37,737 nt of DNA, taken from assembly GCA_902794825.1 (NCBI GenBank), contig CADBIU010000024.1, positions 1 through 37,737 of the forward strand, in the 5' to 3' direction. The DNA comes from an uncultured Lachnospiraceae bacterium. Its GTDB lineage: Bacteria; Bacillota; Clostridia; Lachnospirales; Lachnospiraceae. The notes beneath the pieces are model-generated. The model did not search any database, was not told the DNA's origin, and saw only the letters and a program-made list of their open reading frames with translations. Shown here piece by piece: positions 23,349 to 32,461 of the stretch (its first letter is position 1; every line of letters starts with the position of its first letter). A program made the translations under genes and the position numbers.

Positions 23349-24965
23349 ATGTCTTATTATTCGTCCGGTGACCCACGCCCTTCTTCCAACGGCCGCATAA
23401 GGCCGGCAGCGGTCTTATTCTGGATCCTGATCATACTCGCGCCCTTTATCAGCGCCGCTCTTTTGCAGCTCCTGACCGGAACCTCCGCCCTCAGGCTGGA
23501 CGCCTGGAACACTTCGTGGAATGACGAGGTCGGTTACTATCGCGTGATCCGGCTTCTCCGCTATGAATTCAGCCCCAGGGGTATGTACGGGTTCAATGAG
23601 GACGCGCCCGCGAACCTGGCGTACGGGCCCTACAATATATTTACCTACCTGCCCTATTTTGCCCTGTCCTTCTTTACAGGCGTCGAGAACCACAACTTCA
23701 TCTACTACAGCAACGCTGTCCTCGCTGTGCTGGCAGGCCTCTTCTATGTCCTTCTGGTGCGTCCCAGAGCGAAAGAGGGCTTTTTCACCGTACTCTTTCT
23801 TGTCACCTACCTTGTGGCGGGGCGCTACATCTGGTCAGGAATGTCGGAGAGCAGTTACAACTTCTTCCTGATCCTGTTTACGGCGCTGGTACTCTGGATG
23901 ATCAGGCATCCGTTTGCCCCGGCCTCCTCTCAGAAGGCGACTCTGTTTGCGATGATCCTGATCGTCTTTTTCTGGAACACGATGCGGCCCTATTATTTCC
24001 CGCTGCTCCTTATTCCCCTGTATATGATATTCCGGCAAAAGAGCGCCCTCTCCGGCGGCGCCAAAGCGCTTTTCTTCCTGCTCTGCGCCCTCTCTGCGGC
24101 GGGGTCTCTGGGCCTGTTCTTTTTCTTTACGAACTACAACGTCGCGCGCTATTTCTTCGACAGCACGCAGACGGAAACCCTGAAGCAGCTGCTCAGCAGC
24201 GGAACCCCTGTCAAGATGGCTGAACAGATCCTGCGTGCAAACCTGGATGCACTGCGGGAGATCAAGGGTTATCTGACCGCCAGCCGGTGGGCAGGCGGCA
24301 TTCCTCTTCTGTATTTTGCCCAGTCTTTACTGCTGCTGATCCTGCTCATCCGCTCGCTGTTTGCGCGCAGTAAAAACAGAGACGGCCGCTGCGCCGTGAT
24401 CTTCTTCATGCTTCTCGGAGGCGCGGCTATTTACGAGGCCAACGTCGTCCTGTACAGCCCCGTGCAGCTGCACCGCATGATGTTGTCCGTCACTCTTGCT
24501 TACGGGCTCCTTCTCGCTGAACTTGGCGGCGGAGAGGGCAGGATCGGTTTCGAGCGGGTCGCCGGCGAGATCGCTCTTTTGGCGGTAATGGCTTTCTTCG
24601 TTGTGAGGGCCCCGGAGAATTTCCGGCTTCCGCAGATCGACAGCAGCACGCTGAGTGCCGCGGACGAGCAGGCGCTGAAGACCGAATTCCGCGGGATCCT
24701 GCCACTTGAAAACGATCCCTGGGACAACACCATTGCCAAGCTTCCCGAATCCGAAGACCTGCAGTGGGAATACATGCTTCCCACCTATACTTCTCTGAAT
24801 GTGTGCCAGACCGCCGTTCTGGAGAAACTTCTGACAGAAGGCACTGTCCGCAGCAAGTTTGTTCTCCTCTCAGAAAAGTCGGATCTTAACAAGCTCTGCG
24901 AAAAGCAGAAATACCGGGTCGTCTGGCAGGGATACGGCAGGATCATGTATCAGACAAGGGATTAG
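23349..24965 (+). CDS. GT-C-like polytopic membrane protein
   Basis: 538 residues. A cytoplasmic Ser/Pro/Arg-rich N-terminus is followed by a first membrane helix, then a loop with WNTSWNDEVGYYRV, an acidic Asp-Glu pair just after the first helix as in mannosyltransferase-type GT-C enzymes. About eleven more membrane segments follow, ending in a soluble C-terminal domain of about 130 residues. ATG 23349 follows CACGGAGGTATTGTA. Probable role: transfer of a sugar from a lipid carrier to a surface polymer or protein; acceptor unknown. The AI-2E permease starts 51 bases downstream and may be cotranscribed. Confidence 0.8.
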   Translation: MSYYSSGDPRPSSNGRIRPAAVLFWILIILAPFISAALLQLLTGTSALRLDAWNTSWNDEVGYYRVIRLLRYEFSPRGMYGFNEDAPANLAYGPYNIFTYLPYFALSFFTGVENHNFIYYSNAVLAVLAGLFYVLLVRPRAKEGFFTVLFLVTYLVAGRYIWSGMSESSYNFFLILFTALVLWMIRHPFAPASSQKATLFAMILIVFFWNTMRPYYFPLLLIPLYMIFRQKSALSGGAKALFFLLCALSAAGSLGLFFFFTNYNVARYFFDSTQTETLKQLLSSGTPVKMAEQILRANLDALREIKGYLTASRWAGGIPLLYFAQSLLLLILLIRSLFARSKNRDGRCAVIFFMLLGGAAIYEANVVLYSPVQLHRMMLSVTLAYGLLLAELGGGEGRIGFERVAGEIALLAVMAFFVVRAPENFRLPQIDSSTLSAADEQALKTEFRGILPLENDPWDNTIAKLPESEDLQWEYMLPTYTSLNVCQTAVLEKLLTEGTVRSKFVLLSEKSDLNKLCEKQKYRVVWQGYGRIMYQTRD

Positions 24966-25016
24966 GGACTTTCACCTGGCGCTTTTTGTAATCACGCATC
25001 GGGAAGGGCTTACGCC

Positions 25017-26210
25017 ATGAAACTATTTAATAAAAACAATCTCAACACCCCCTGGGTGGCATACACGATCGCGACATGCTCCGCGGTAGTCCTCTTCTCG
25101 ATCCTTACGCATCTGGATGTCATCGGGCGCGCTCTGCAGGGACTGGGAGCCTTCCTGTTTCCCATTTTTCTCGCCGCGATCATCGCCTATATCCTCAACC
25201 CGCTTGTGGATGTTTATAAGAAACATCTCTTTGCGAACGTGCCTTCGGAGCGGCTGCGCGGCAATCTCTCTGTCTTTTGCGCGATCCTTTCTTTCCTGCT
25301 GGTCTCCCTGATCCTCCTGGTCTCTCTGATCCCGCAGGTCATAAGCGGCATCGTGCAGTTCGTAGGCAACTTCGATAACTACGCCCGTTCCATGCAGCGC
25401 CTGCTGGCCCGCCTGAATGTATACGCCTCGGAAATGAACCTCGACATATCGGGTCTTATCAATTCCAGCGGCAACCTCCTCGACACGCTCAGTTCACTGC
25501 TCCCCAAGAGCCTGAACAACATTGTCAACACCTCTATCAACCTGACCAAGAGTATTTTTGAGGCGGTGATCTCCTTCATTCTGGCGGTCTATTTCCTCAG
25601 CGCCAAGGACAATCTCAAGGCCGGATTTAAATTCCTCCTCGAGTCGGTCCTGTCGCCCTCCATCTATCCCGGCACAATAGATTTTCTGAAAAACTGCCAC
25701 AATATCATGCTCCGCTATATCATCTTTGATGTGCTGGACGGAATTATCATCGGCGTATCCAACGGCCTGTTCATGGCTGCCGCCGGAATGCCCTATGTGG
25801 TCCTTGTGTCAGTACTGGTAGGCGTCACAAACCTGGCTCCGACCTTCGGTCCCTTTGTCGGAGGCATAGTGGGAGCGCTCATCCTGTTTCTTGTAAACCC
25901 TTGGTACGCCCTGTGGTTTCTTCTCTTTACGCTGATCCTGCAGACCATCGACGGTTATATTTTAAAGCCCAAGCTGTTCGGCGACTCCCTCGGCGTTCCA
26001 GCCGTCTGGATCCTGGTATCCATTATCTTCTTCGGAAGACTCTTCGGAATCCTCGGCGTCATCATCTCGATCCCTCTGGCAGCCATCGTGAACTACATCT
26101 ACCAGACCCGCATCGTCAACAGGCTCCGGAAGCGGCGCGAGAACAATGAGCTGCAGCGCAGCATCCTCAAGGCGAAGGAGTCGGAGAGGGATAAGTCCAT
26201 GAAAGCATAA
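25017..26210 (+). CDS. AI-2E family permease-like membrane protein
   Basis: 397 residues with the YdiK/TqsA/AI-2E transporter (PF01594) pattern: paired N-terminal helices ending IAYILNPLVD, a long cytoplasmic helical region, then FILAVYFLSAKDNLK, GIIIGVSNGLFMAAAGMPYVVLV, APTFGPFVGGI and the C-terminal helices with GRLFGILGVIISIPLAAIV. Family members export autoinducer-2 or act as sodium/proton antiporters; the substrate cannot be told from sequence. ATG 25017 follows GGGAAGGGCTTACGCC. The C-terminus is charged and cytoplasmic. A long-looped GC hairpin follows the gene. Confidence 0.92.
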   Translation: MKLFNKNNLNTPWVAYTIATCSAVVLFSILTHLDVIGRALQGLGAFLFPIFLAAIIAYILNPLVDVYKKHLFANVPSERLRGNLSVFCAILSFLLVSLILLVSLIPQVISGIVQFVGNFDNYARSMQRLLARLNVYASEMNLDISGLINSSGNLLDTLSSLLPKSLNNIVNTSINLTKSIFEAVISFILAVYFLSAKDNLKAGFKFLLESVLSPSIYPGTIDFLKNCHNIMLRYIIFDVLDGIIIGVSNGLFMAAAGMPYVVLVSVLVGVTNLAPTFGPFVGGIVGALILFLVNPWYALWFLLFTLILQTIDGYILKPKLFGDSLGVPAVWILVSIIFFGRLFGILGVIISIPLAAIVNYIYQTRIVNRLRKRRENNELQRSILKAKESERDKSMKA

Positions 26211-26211
26211 G

Positions 26212-26277
26212 ATAAGGGGCGTGTCACACAAGCACAGGTTTTCAATCCTCTACGTTTTATGTAACAAGCCCCTTTTA
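26212..26277. terminator. Long-looped hairpin, probable bidirectional terminator
   Basis: AAGGGGC with GCCCCTT, extended by TGT/ACA, enclosing about 40 bases, with TTTT after. It sits between convergent genes. The arms resemble those of the element at 37421-37495. Confidence 0.55.
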
Positions 26278-26315
26278 GATTTACAATCCAATATCAATTC
26301 AATATAAGCTCAGTT

Positions 26316-26999
26316 TTATTTTCTGCGCTTTCCCGTGATCGACAGGATCCTGACGAACAGGTTCACGACATCCAGGTAGATGTCCGCCGCGCTGTCAATG
26401 GCGTTGTCAAGAGTCTTGGGATACGCCTGGGCTCTGTTCCAGTCCAGTCCGATGTAGCCGCAGAAGATCAGGGCGACGATGTAGTCGATGAAGCCCAGCG
26501 GAATGCGGAAGAGGATACTTCCGACAAATTCTACAAGGATGCATCCCAGAAGGGAGATGATCAGCGTTCTGCCCAGATTCTGGAAGAAAGCGGGATACAG
26601 CATGGACAGGATGATCATGATCACTGTCACAAGGCCGGTCGCGATGAATGCGTAGGCCACGGAATTTCCTGAAAAAGCCGTCACATAGAATGTGAGCAGA
26701 AGTCCCATGGAAAGGGCCATACCGGTAAAGCCCGCGAAGCTCACAGCCGGGCTGTCAGACTTGTGGACCAGGTAAGAGCATCCGAGTGTGCCGGCAAAAT
26801 ACAGCACGATCACCAGAACGTAGTTAAGAGACAGGATCTGGTAAGTGAAAAATGTGGCCATCACGACGTTGATCAGGACGCCCCACAGAAGGGTCAGACC
26901 GATGGTCAGGTTGTAGGTGCGCTCGTTCACCGCTGTGCCGGCGTAATTATTCATGCGCTCAAGTCTGTATTCTCTATTCATATTATTCATATCAGCCAT
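26316..26999 (-). CDS. Bax inhibitor-1/YccA family membrane protein
   Basis: 227 residues, seven membrane helices. ATG 26999 follows GGAGGTATCAAT. The N-terminal NERTYNLTIGLTLLWG, the middle VAYAFIATGLVTVIMI and the C-terminal YIGLDWNRAQAY (acidic residues near the last helices, a proposed pH-sensing di-aspartyl region in BI-1 proteins) are typical. Members form calcium-leak channels or modulate membrane proteases; the role in Firmicutes is not established. It is divergent from serA and appears monocistronic. Confidence 0.93.
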   Translation of the reverse strand: MADMNNMNREYRLERMNNYAGTAVNERTYNLTIGLTLLWGVLINVVMATFFTYQILSLNYVLVIVLYFAGTLGCSYLVHKSDSPAVSFAGFTGMALSMGLLLTFYVTAFSGNSVAYAFIATGLVTVIMIILSMLYPAFFQNLGRTLIISLLGCILVEFVGSILFRIPLGFIDYIVALIFCGYIGLDWNRAQAYPKTLDNAIDSAADIYLDVVNLFVRILSITGKRRK

Positions 27000-27106
27000 A
27001 TTGATACCTCCGTTTTTATATATAGTATACGAATTTCCGGTAATATGTCCATTATATTCCCGGCGGCAAAAAAAGCCAGCGAAATTTCTGTGAACAAATT
27101 GGGATA

Positions 27107-27135
27107 TTGTGCAGTGCGAAAAAGCGTTGTAAAAT
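27107..27135 (+). promoter_or_regulatory. Probable promoter of the phosphoglycerate dehydrogenase gene
   Basis: -35 TTGTGC (27107-27112), a 17-base spacer and -10 TAAAAT (27130-27135). The -35 is weak. Confidence 0.45.
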
Positions 27136-27188
27136 ATCTCGTTGTCGGCATATGACATAGGGGTATAGTCATAGAAAGGACAGAAACG

Positions 27189-28352
27189 ATGTTCAAATAC
27201 GCATGTCTCAACAATATTTCGGACAAGGGACTGGAGATATTCACGCCGGATTATGAGAAAACGGATAAGATTTCCGAGGCTCAGGGAATTCTGGTGCGAA
27301 GTTCGGCAATGCATGATATGGAGTTTTCGCCGGAACTTCTGGCGATCGCAAGAGCAGGCGCCGGCGTCAACAATATTCCGCTGGACCGCTGTGCCAGAGA
27401 GGGAATTGTGGTCTTTAACACTCCCGGCGCAAACGCCAACGGCGTAAAGGAGATGGTACTGGCAGGAATGCTCCTTGCATCCCGCGATATCGTGGATGGC
27501 GTCGACTGGGTCCGCGCGAACTGGAACAACGCGGATATCGCCAAGACCGCTGAGAAAGAAAAGAAGAAATTCGCAGGTACCGAGCTTGCCGGAAAGAGGC
27601 TTGGCATCATCGGACTTGGCGCGATCGGCGTGCGCGTGGCCAATATGGCGGTAGAGCTCGGTATGGAAGTATATGGCTATGATCCTTATGTATCGGTGGA
27701 CGCGGCGTGGCATCTGAACAGGAAGATCACGCACGTTTTTGACCTCAACGAAATTTACGACAGATGTGATTTCATTACGATCCACGTGCCCGCGCTTCCT
27801 TCCACGAAGGGTATGATCAGCAGAGAAGCTGTGAAGAAGATGAAGAAGGGCGTGATCCTCATCAATATGGCGAGGGACGTCCTGGTGGACGAGGAAGCCG
27901 TCATTGAGCAGATCGGAGCCGGCAGGATCCGCAGGTACGTCTCCGACTTCCCCAATCCCACCGTGGCGGGAGTGAGGGGCTGCATCACGACGCCTCATCT
28001 GGGCGCCTCTACAGAGGAGTCCGAGGACAACTGCGCGGTGATGGCAGCCGAGGAACTCATGGATTACCTGGAGAACGGCAACATCCGCAACAGCGTCAAC
28101 TATCCGGCCTGCAGCATGGGCGTGTGCCGCTCAGCGAGCCGTATCGCGATCTTCCACGAGAATAAAGTCAATATGATCAACCGCCTGACAACACTGATCG
28201 GCGGGAGCGATGTGAATATCTCCGAGATGACCAGTAAATCCAAGGGAGATGTCGAATACACGATGTTTGATCTGGACGCTCCTGTGAGCAGAGAGCTTGT
28301 GGACCGGATAGCGCAGATCCCCAGCGTGTGGAGAGTAAGGATCATCAAATAA
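27189..28352 (+). CDS. serA: D-3-phosphoglycerate dehydrogenase with ACT domain
   Basis: Oxidises 3-phosphoglycerate with NAD, the first step of serine synthesis. 387 residues: substrate domain split around the NAD domain with GLGAIG at 142-147, the catalytic arginine in NMARD (R229), histidine in TTPHLGAST (H270), and a C-terminal ACT domain (about 318-387) for feedback control. The acidic member of the catalytic triad is an Asp in YVSDFPNP where many homologues have Glu; that is usual in this Clostridial subgroup as I recall it. SerC is not adjacent. ATG 27189 follows GAAAGGACAGAAACG. A terminator follows. Confidence 0.93.
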   Translation: MFKYACLNNISDKGLEIFTPDYEKTDKISEAQGILVRSSAMHDMEFSPELLAIARAGAGVNNIPLDRCAREGIVVFNTPGANANGVKEMVLAGMLLASRDIVDGVDWVRANWNNADIAKTAEKEKKKFAGTELAGKRLGIIGLGAIGVRVANMAVELGMEVYGYDPYVSVDAAWHLNRKITHVFDLNEIYDRCDFITIHVPALPSTKGMISREAVKKMKKGVILINMARDVLVDEEAVIEQIGAGRIRRYVSDFPNPTVAGVRGCITTPHLGASTEESEDNCAVMAAEELMDYLENGNIRNSVNYPACSMGVCRSASRIAIFHENKVNMINRLTTLIGGSDVNISEMTSKSKGDVEYTMFDLDAPVSRELVDRIAQIPSVWRVRIIK

Positions 28353-28366
28353 GCAATGCGGACAAT

Positions 28367-28418
28367 GAAGAAGCTGTGAAGAAATGGGGGATGCCCCCAG
28401 GGCTGCGCAGCTTCTTTT
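28367..28418 (+). terminator. Terminator after serA
   Basis: GAAGAAGCTG pairs with CAGCTTCTT; an inner GGGGGATGCCCCC hairpin sits in the loop. TTTT follows. Confidence 0.75.
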
Positions 28419-28552
28419 ATCGAGCGCAGTTCTTTGTAACTATTTGCGGGATTTTCGGTTATACTTGATAAATAGAGGCCGGATACACATTTTTTACACA
28501 CATAGGCTTATAGTTTTCCGAGAGACCTTTATCGGCCGGGAAGGAACAGATC

Positions 28553-29938
28553 ATGGATGATAAGAGTAATATGAACGAATACCTCAAATGGAGAGGCGAT
28601 CTGACTTTTGACAAGGATCCGTTCAATATAGTTGATAACCTGATACTGGCGCAGCTGGCTTACGTGGATTACGACGGGATCGTCTTTGAGAGCAGGGACT
28701 TCCCGATACCTATCGCTGACGTCTGCCGCAGATACTGGGAAACCCACACCGAAGAGGAAATAAGAAAGAGAGAGAGTTTTTCCAAACTTTCCCCTTTCCT
28801 GCTCAAACCTGTAGCGGGGAGCAGGCGGTTTGGGAAAACGAAGATGTGCGGCTATGTCAATTTTGTGAGCAAGAGCGCCGAGGCACAGATGTCCGCGGTC
28901 CAGTTTGAACTTGAGGACGGAACGGTTTATGTGGCTTTCCGCGGCACCGATGAGACTCTGGTCGGCTGGAAGGAGGACTTTAATCTCTCTTTTATGTCCA
29001 TGACGGAGGGGCAGAAACTCGCGGCCGAGTACCTTAAGAAGAACTTCAGCGATACGGCGATGAAATTGAGAGTAGGGGGCCACTCGAAGGGAGGAAACTT
29101 TGCCGCGTTCGCATCATCCTTCGCGGGGGACGCGATCCAGAAGCAGATTCTGGAAGTATACTGCAACGACTCCCCGGGATTTCGGGATGAAGTCACGTCC
29201 CAACCTGAATACCAACAGATCGTTGACCGCACGATCAACATAATCCCCCAGGATTCCATCATCGGGCGTCTGCTCAACGCCGGACGAAGTGCGATCGTTG
29301 TCAAGAGCAGCCGGAAAGGGATCATGCAGCACGACGCGCTCTCGTGGGAAGTGCTGGGAAATAGCTTTATTAATACGCAAAGATCAAGCGACAGTATCTA
29401 TCTTGAAAAAGTTCTGAGTGAGTGGCTCGAGAACGTCGACGACGCAGCGCGCCAGATCTTTGTGGATCAGATCTTCGGTATCCTGCAGGCGCTGGGCGCC
29501 GACACTGTGAAGGATATGAAGGATATCGGTCTCAGAGATCTGGCGGACGCGATCCAGATGGTGAGGGGCCTTCCCAAAGATCAGCAGTCGGAGATGTCCG
29601 CTGTGCTCAAGAAGCTCTTTGCCAGCGGCGGCAGAGCTTTCTATGAGGAGATGGAGCAGAAAGACGGGATTGTCCCTGACGCTTTGAAAAAGCTGGTGGA
29701 ACTGAAGGGAAAGATCAGCGAAGCCAAAAAGACGGCGGAATACGTCAGACTCGGAGTGCAGGCGGTAAGGACGCAGAAAGCGCAGCAGCTGGTAGAGAAC
29801 GAAACTAAAGCGGCGCCGGCGGAAGCGGACAGCGGAAGAGCGCCCTCGGTGGAAGAGCTCGCCAGAATAGCGCTGGAAAAAGGAATTATGATCAGGGACG
29901 GCAAAACAGATGATACAGATGGAGAAGATCCGAAGTAA
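28553..29938 (+). CDS. DUF2974 (Mbeg1-like) alpha/beta-hydrolase-fold protein
   Basis: 461 residues. The middle carries a lipase-like core: VYVAFRGTDETLVGWKEDF (oxyanion region) and the nucleophile elbow GGHSKGGN with S178, then CNDSPGF holding the likely acid. The C-terminal 180 residues are helical and end in an acidic tail. DUF2974 proteins are common in Firmicutes, and their substrate is unknown. No signal peptide, so probably cytoplasmic. ATG 28553 follows GGGAAGGAACAGATC. The stop overlaps the NUDIX gene by 29 bases, so translation is coupled. Confidence 0.9.
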   Translation: MDDKSNMNEYLKWRGDLTFDKDPFNIVDNLILAQLAYVDYDGIVFESRDFPIPIADVCRRYWETHTEEEIRKRESFSKLSPFLLKPVAGSRRFGKTKMCGYVNFVSKSAEAQMSAVQFELEDGTVYVAFRGTDETLVGWKEDFNLSFMSMTEGQKLAAEYLKKNFSDTAMKLRVGGHSKGGNFAAFASSFAGDAIQKQILEVYCNDSPGFRDEVTSQPEYQQIVDRTINIIPQDSIIGRLLNAGRSAIVVKSSRKGIMQHDALSWEVLGNSFINTQRSSDSIYLEKVLSEWLENVDDAARQIFVDQIFGILQALGADTVKDMKDIGLRDLADAIQMVRGLPKDQQSEMSAVLKKLFASGGRAFYEEMEQKDGIVPDALKKLVELKGKISEAKKTAEYVRLGVQAVRTQKAQQLVENETKAAPAEADSGRAPSVEELARIALEKGIMIRDGKTDDTDGEDPK

Positions 29939-30569
29939 AACTGCCGGGCGGACACTGGAAGAGGTCAGTCCCGTAAAAAGAAAGAACGCGGTCCTGATCC
30001 CTTTGGTGGAGACCGGCGGGGAGCTCAGCATCCTTTTTGAGGTCCGCCAGACGGGGATCCGGCAGGGGGGCGAGATCTGCTTTCCGGGCGGAGGGATCGA
30101 GGAAAACGAGACCGCGGAGGAAGCTGCAGTCAGAGAGGCGTCGGAGGAGCTCCTGATCCCCCGGGAAAAGATCGAGCTGATCGCTCCCATGCACGTCATG
30201 ACGGGTCCCGGCGGGGCGAAGATCAGTTCCTGCCTCGGTATTTTGCGAGATTATGAGGGAACATATTCAAAGCAGGAAGTTGAACGGGTCTTCTGTGTGC
30301 CCCTGAGCTGGTTCGCCTCTCATAAGCCGCGTATCAGCAACGCGTCCATGGTGGTGAAGACGCCGGAAGATTTTCCATATGAACTTCTGCCCGGCGGGGA
30401 GAATTACCCCTGGCACAGTATCCCGCGCAGGTTCTATTTCTACGAGAGCGACGGCGGGGTGATCTGGGGGATCACGGCGCAGCTTCTTTATCATTGTCTG
30501 AAAGTGATCCTGAACGACGATGCAGAGACATCGAGCGCATGCGGCGAAGACAGGGAGTACCTGCCATGA
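29910..30569 (+). CDS. NUDIX hydrolase, CoA pyrophosphatase type
   Basis: 219 residues. The NUDIX box is complete from G61 to I83: G-x5-E67-x7-R75-E-A-S-E79-E80, with Leu instead of the usual Gly after EE. FEVRQTGIRQGGEICFPGGG just before it matches the NudL/CoA diphosphatase (UPF0035) pattern, so hydrolysis of CoA to 4'-phosphopantetheine and ADP is likely. It starts inside the DUF2974 gene (ATG 29910; ATG 29919 is an alternative) and ends with ATGA overlap on the next gene, so the three genes are coupled. Confidence 0.92.
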   Translation: MIQMEKIRSKTAGRTLEEVSPVKRKNAVLIPLVETGGELSILFEVRQTGIRQGGEICFPGGGIEENETAEEAAVREASEELLIPREKIELIAPMHVMTGPGGAKISSCLGILRDYEGTYSKQEVERVFCVPLSWFASHKPRISNASMVVKTPEDFPYELLPGGENYPWHSIPRRFYFYESDGGVIWGITAQLLYHCLKVILNDDAETSSACGEDREYLP

Positions 30570-31507
30570 AGCGCAGGCTTGAATTTACGGTGACGCGGGA
30601 GACGGCAGGAAAAACTGTAAGGAGGTTCCTGCAGGAAGAATTGTCTTTCTCGGGACATCAGATCAGCAGACTCAAATTTCAGGAGGAAGGGATCCGCGTC
30701 GACGGGAAGAAAGTATATGTCAGTCACGTGCTCAGGGAAGGCGAAGTCCTGACGGTCGGACTGACCGAGCAGGTTCTTCGAAGGGACACGGAGGGCGGAA
30801 GACCGGGAAAGATCTGGGAGGCTCCGGCTCCGGAATTGTCAAAATATCCTCTGCAGGTTCTGTACGAGGACAGCGATCTTTTGATCGTCAACAAGCCGGC
30901 CGGAATGGTATGCCATCCATCTCCCGGACATTTCAGCGATACGCTTGCCAATCAGGCGGCAGCGCATCTGGGAGGAACGGGCACCGCAATGGATATGCGG
31001 GTGACCGGAAGACTGGACAAAGACACCTCGGGCATTGTGACTTTTGCCCGGAATTCGGAAGCGGCGGCGATGATCCAAAGGCAAAGGGAGGACGGAAGAC
31101 TCGTCAAGATCTATCTGGCGCTGGCGGAAGGAAGATTCGAACAGCCGGAGGGGACAGTTGACTGCCCGCTTCGCAGAGAAGCGCCGGGCTCGCCCCGTAT
31201 GATCTGCGCGCCGGATGGAAAAGATGCGCGGACATTTTACAAAGTGCTGGCAGAGACCGAGGATTCTGAGGGAAAGCCGCGGACGCTGCTTGCCTGCCGG
31301 ATTGAACACGGAAGGACACATCAGATCAGGGTCCACATGGCCTCTATAGGACATCCCCTTGCGGGAGACCCGCTGTACGGAAACGGAAACGGGCAGGAAA
31401 CTATGGGGCTGCACGCCTTTAGACTGTCATTTCAAAAGCCTTTTGGGCAGGGCAGAATAGAGATCACAGCTGAGAGCCCCGACTGGGCGGCGTTTTATAA
31501 AGGCTAA
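30566..31507 (+). CDS. RluA-family 23S rRNA/tRNA pseudouridine synthase
   Basis: 313 residues. An N-terminal S4-like RNA-binding region (about 15-65) precedes the RluA catalytic domain: GRLDKDTSGI with catalytic D151, IEHGRTHQIRVHMASIGHPLAGDPLYG near the C-terminus. ATG 30566 overlaps the NUDIX stop as ATGA and follows CAGGGAGTACCTGCC; a longer frame begins at 30494 but lacks such a site. The target uridine cannot be assigned between RluC/RluD-like classes. Confidence 0.94.
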   Translation: MKRRLEFTVTRETAGKTVRRFLQEELSFSGHQISRLKFQEEGIRVDGKKVYVSHVLREGEVLTVGLTEQVLRRDTEGGRPGKIWEAPAPELSKYPLQVLYEDSDLLIVNKPAGMVCHPSPGHFSDTLANQAAAHLGGTGTAMDMRVTGRLDKDTSGIVTFARNSEAAAMIQRQREDGRLVKIYLALAEGRFEQPEGTVDCPLRREAPGSPRMICAPDGKDARTFYKVLAETEDSEGKPRTLLACRIEHGRTHQIRVHMASIGHPLAGDPLYGNGNGQETMGLHAFRLSFQKPFGQGRIEITAESPDWAAFYKG

Positions 31508-31560
31508 CCTGAAGCAGGGATTTTCGGGAAGCCGTTTGTGTAAAACTGACTGAGATACAG

Positions 31561-31566
31561 TATAAT
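31561..31566 (+). promoter_or_regulatory. Possible -10 box before the HAD gene
   Basis: A perfect TATAAT, but no good -35 at proper spacing (TTGTGT is 19 bases away). It may start a transcript for nagD-larB-larC-sigma. Confidence 0.4.
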
Positions 31567-31590
31567 GAACATCAGGAGGCGCGGACAGGA

Positions 31591-32427
31591 ATGCCGGAGC
31601 GGGACAGGATGAGAACAGAATATCGTGTGAACTGCGATCCCGGAGGAATCATACCGCGGATCAGGAATTTCTGCCTGGATATGGACGGCACAGTCTATCT
31701 GGACAATCTCTGGATCGACGGCGCCAAGGACTTTCTGGCGAAGCTGACAGCTACGGGCAGAAAGTATTGCTTTATGACAAATAATTCCTCCAAGAGCGCG
31801 TCGATCTATGTTGAGAAGCTCCTGAATATGGGACTTGTGATCGATCCGGAGAAGCAGCTGATCACTTCAGGACACGCGACGGTGGATTATCTCAAGCGAA
31901 AGTATCCGGGAAAGCGCGTCTATCTCTTCGGAAATCCGATGGTGAAGATGGAGTTTTCAGAGAGAGGCGTTCTTATCGACGAGGAGCACCCGGATATGGT
32001 GGTCACCAGCTTCTGCACGAGTTTTCATTACAGAGACCTCTGCAGGCTCTGCGACCTGGTCAGGGAGGGACTCCCCTATGTGGCCACACACCCGGATTTC
32101 AACTGCCCGACGAAGACCGGTTTTATTCCGGACATCGGATCGCTCAGCGCATACGTGGAGGCGTCCACCGGGCGCAGACCCGACAAGGTGGTAGGAAAGC
32201 CCGAAGCGGAGATCATTGAGTACGCGATGAGAACTATGGGAGCGAAGCCGGAGGAATCCTGCGTTGTGGGAGATCGGCTGTACACGGATGTCAAATCCGG
32301 CGTGAACAACGGACTGTACGGCATCTTTGTGCTGAGCGGCGAAGCGCAGCTGGAGGACCTGCCGGACTCGGATGTGAAACCGCATCTAATCTTTGATTCG
32401 GTAAAGGAGATCATCCCGTATCTTTGA
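31591..32427 (+). CDS. HAD-IIA family phosphatase (NagD-like)
   Basis: 278 residues. HAD motif I is LDMDGTVYL with D30 and D32, motif II FMTNNSSKS, motif III VVGKPE, motif IV VVGDRLYTDVKSGV; the C2-type cap sits between motifs II and III, which defines the NagD/phosphoglycolate-phosphatase group. ATG 31591 stands twelve bases after GGAGG; ATG 31609 is a possible alternative. Sugar or nucleotide monophosphates are usual substrates. First gene of a tight run with larB (34 bases on). Confidence 0.93.
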   Translation: MPERDRMRTEYRVNCDPGGIIPRIRNFCLDMDGTVYLDNLWIDGAKDFLAKLTATGRKYCFMTNNSSKSASIYVEKLLNMGLVIDPEKQLITSGHATVDYLKRKYPGKRVYLFGNPMVKMEFSERGVLIDEEHPDMVVTSFCTSFHYRDLCRLCDLVREGLPYVATHPDFNCPTKTGFIPDIGSLSAYVEASTGRRPDKVVGKPEAEIIEYAMRTMGAKPEESCVVGDRLYTDVKSGVNNGLYGIFVLSGEAQLEDLPDSDVKPHLIFDSVKEIIPYL

Positions 32428-32461
32428 ATCCGCGGGATAGAACGGATGCCGGGGAGCGAAT

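Noticed and set aside
26316..27998. A 560-codon minus-strand frame joining the Bax inhibitor-1 gene to sequence opposite serA
   Set aside because: Only the part from ATG 26999, with GGAGG in front, is protein-like. The upstream extension is the antisense of serA.
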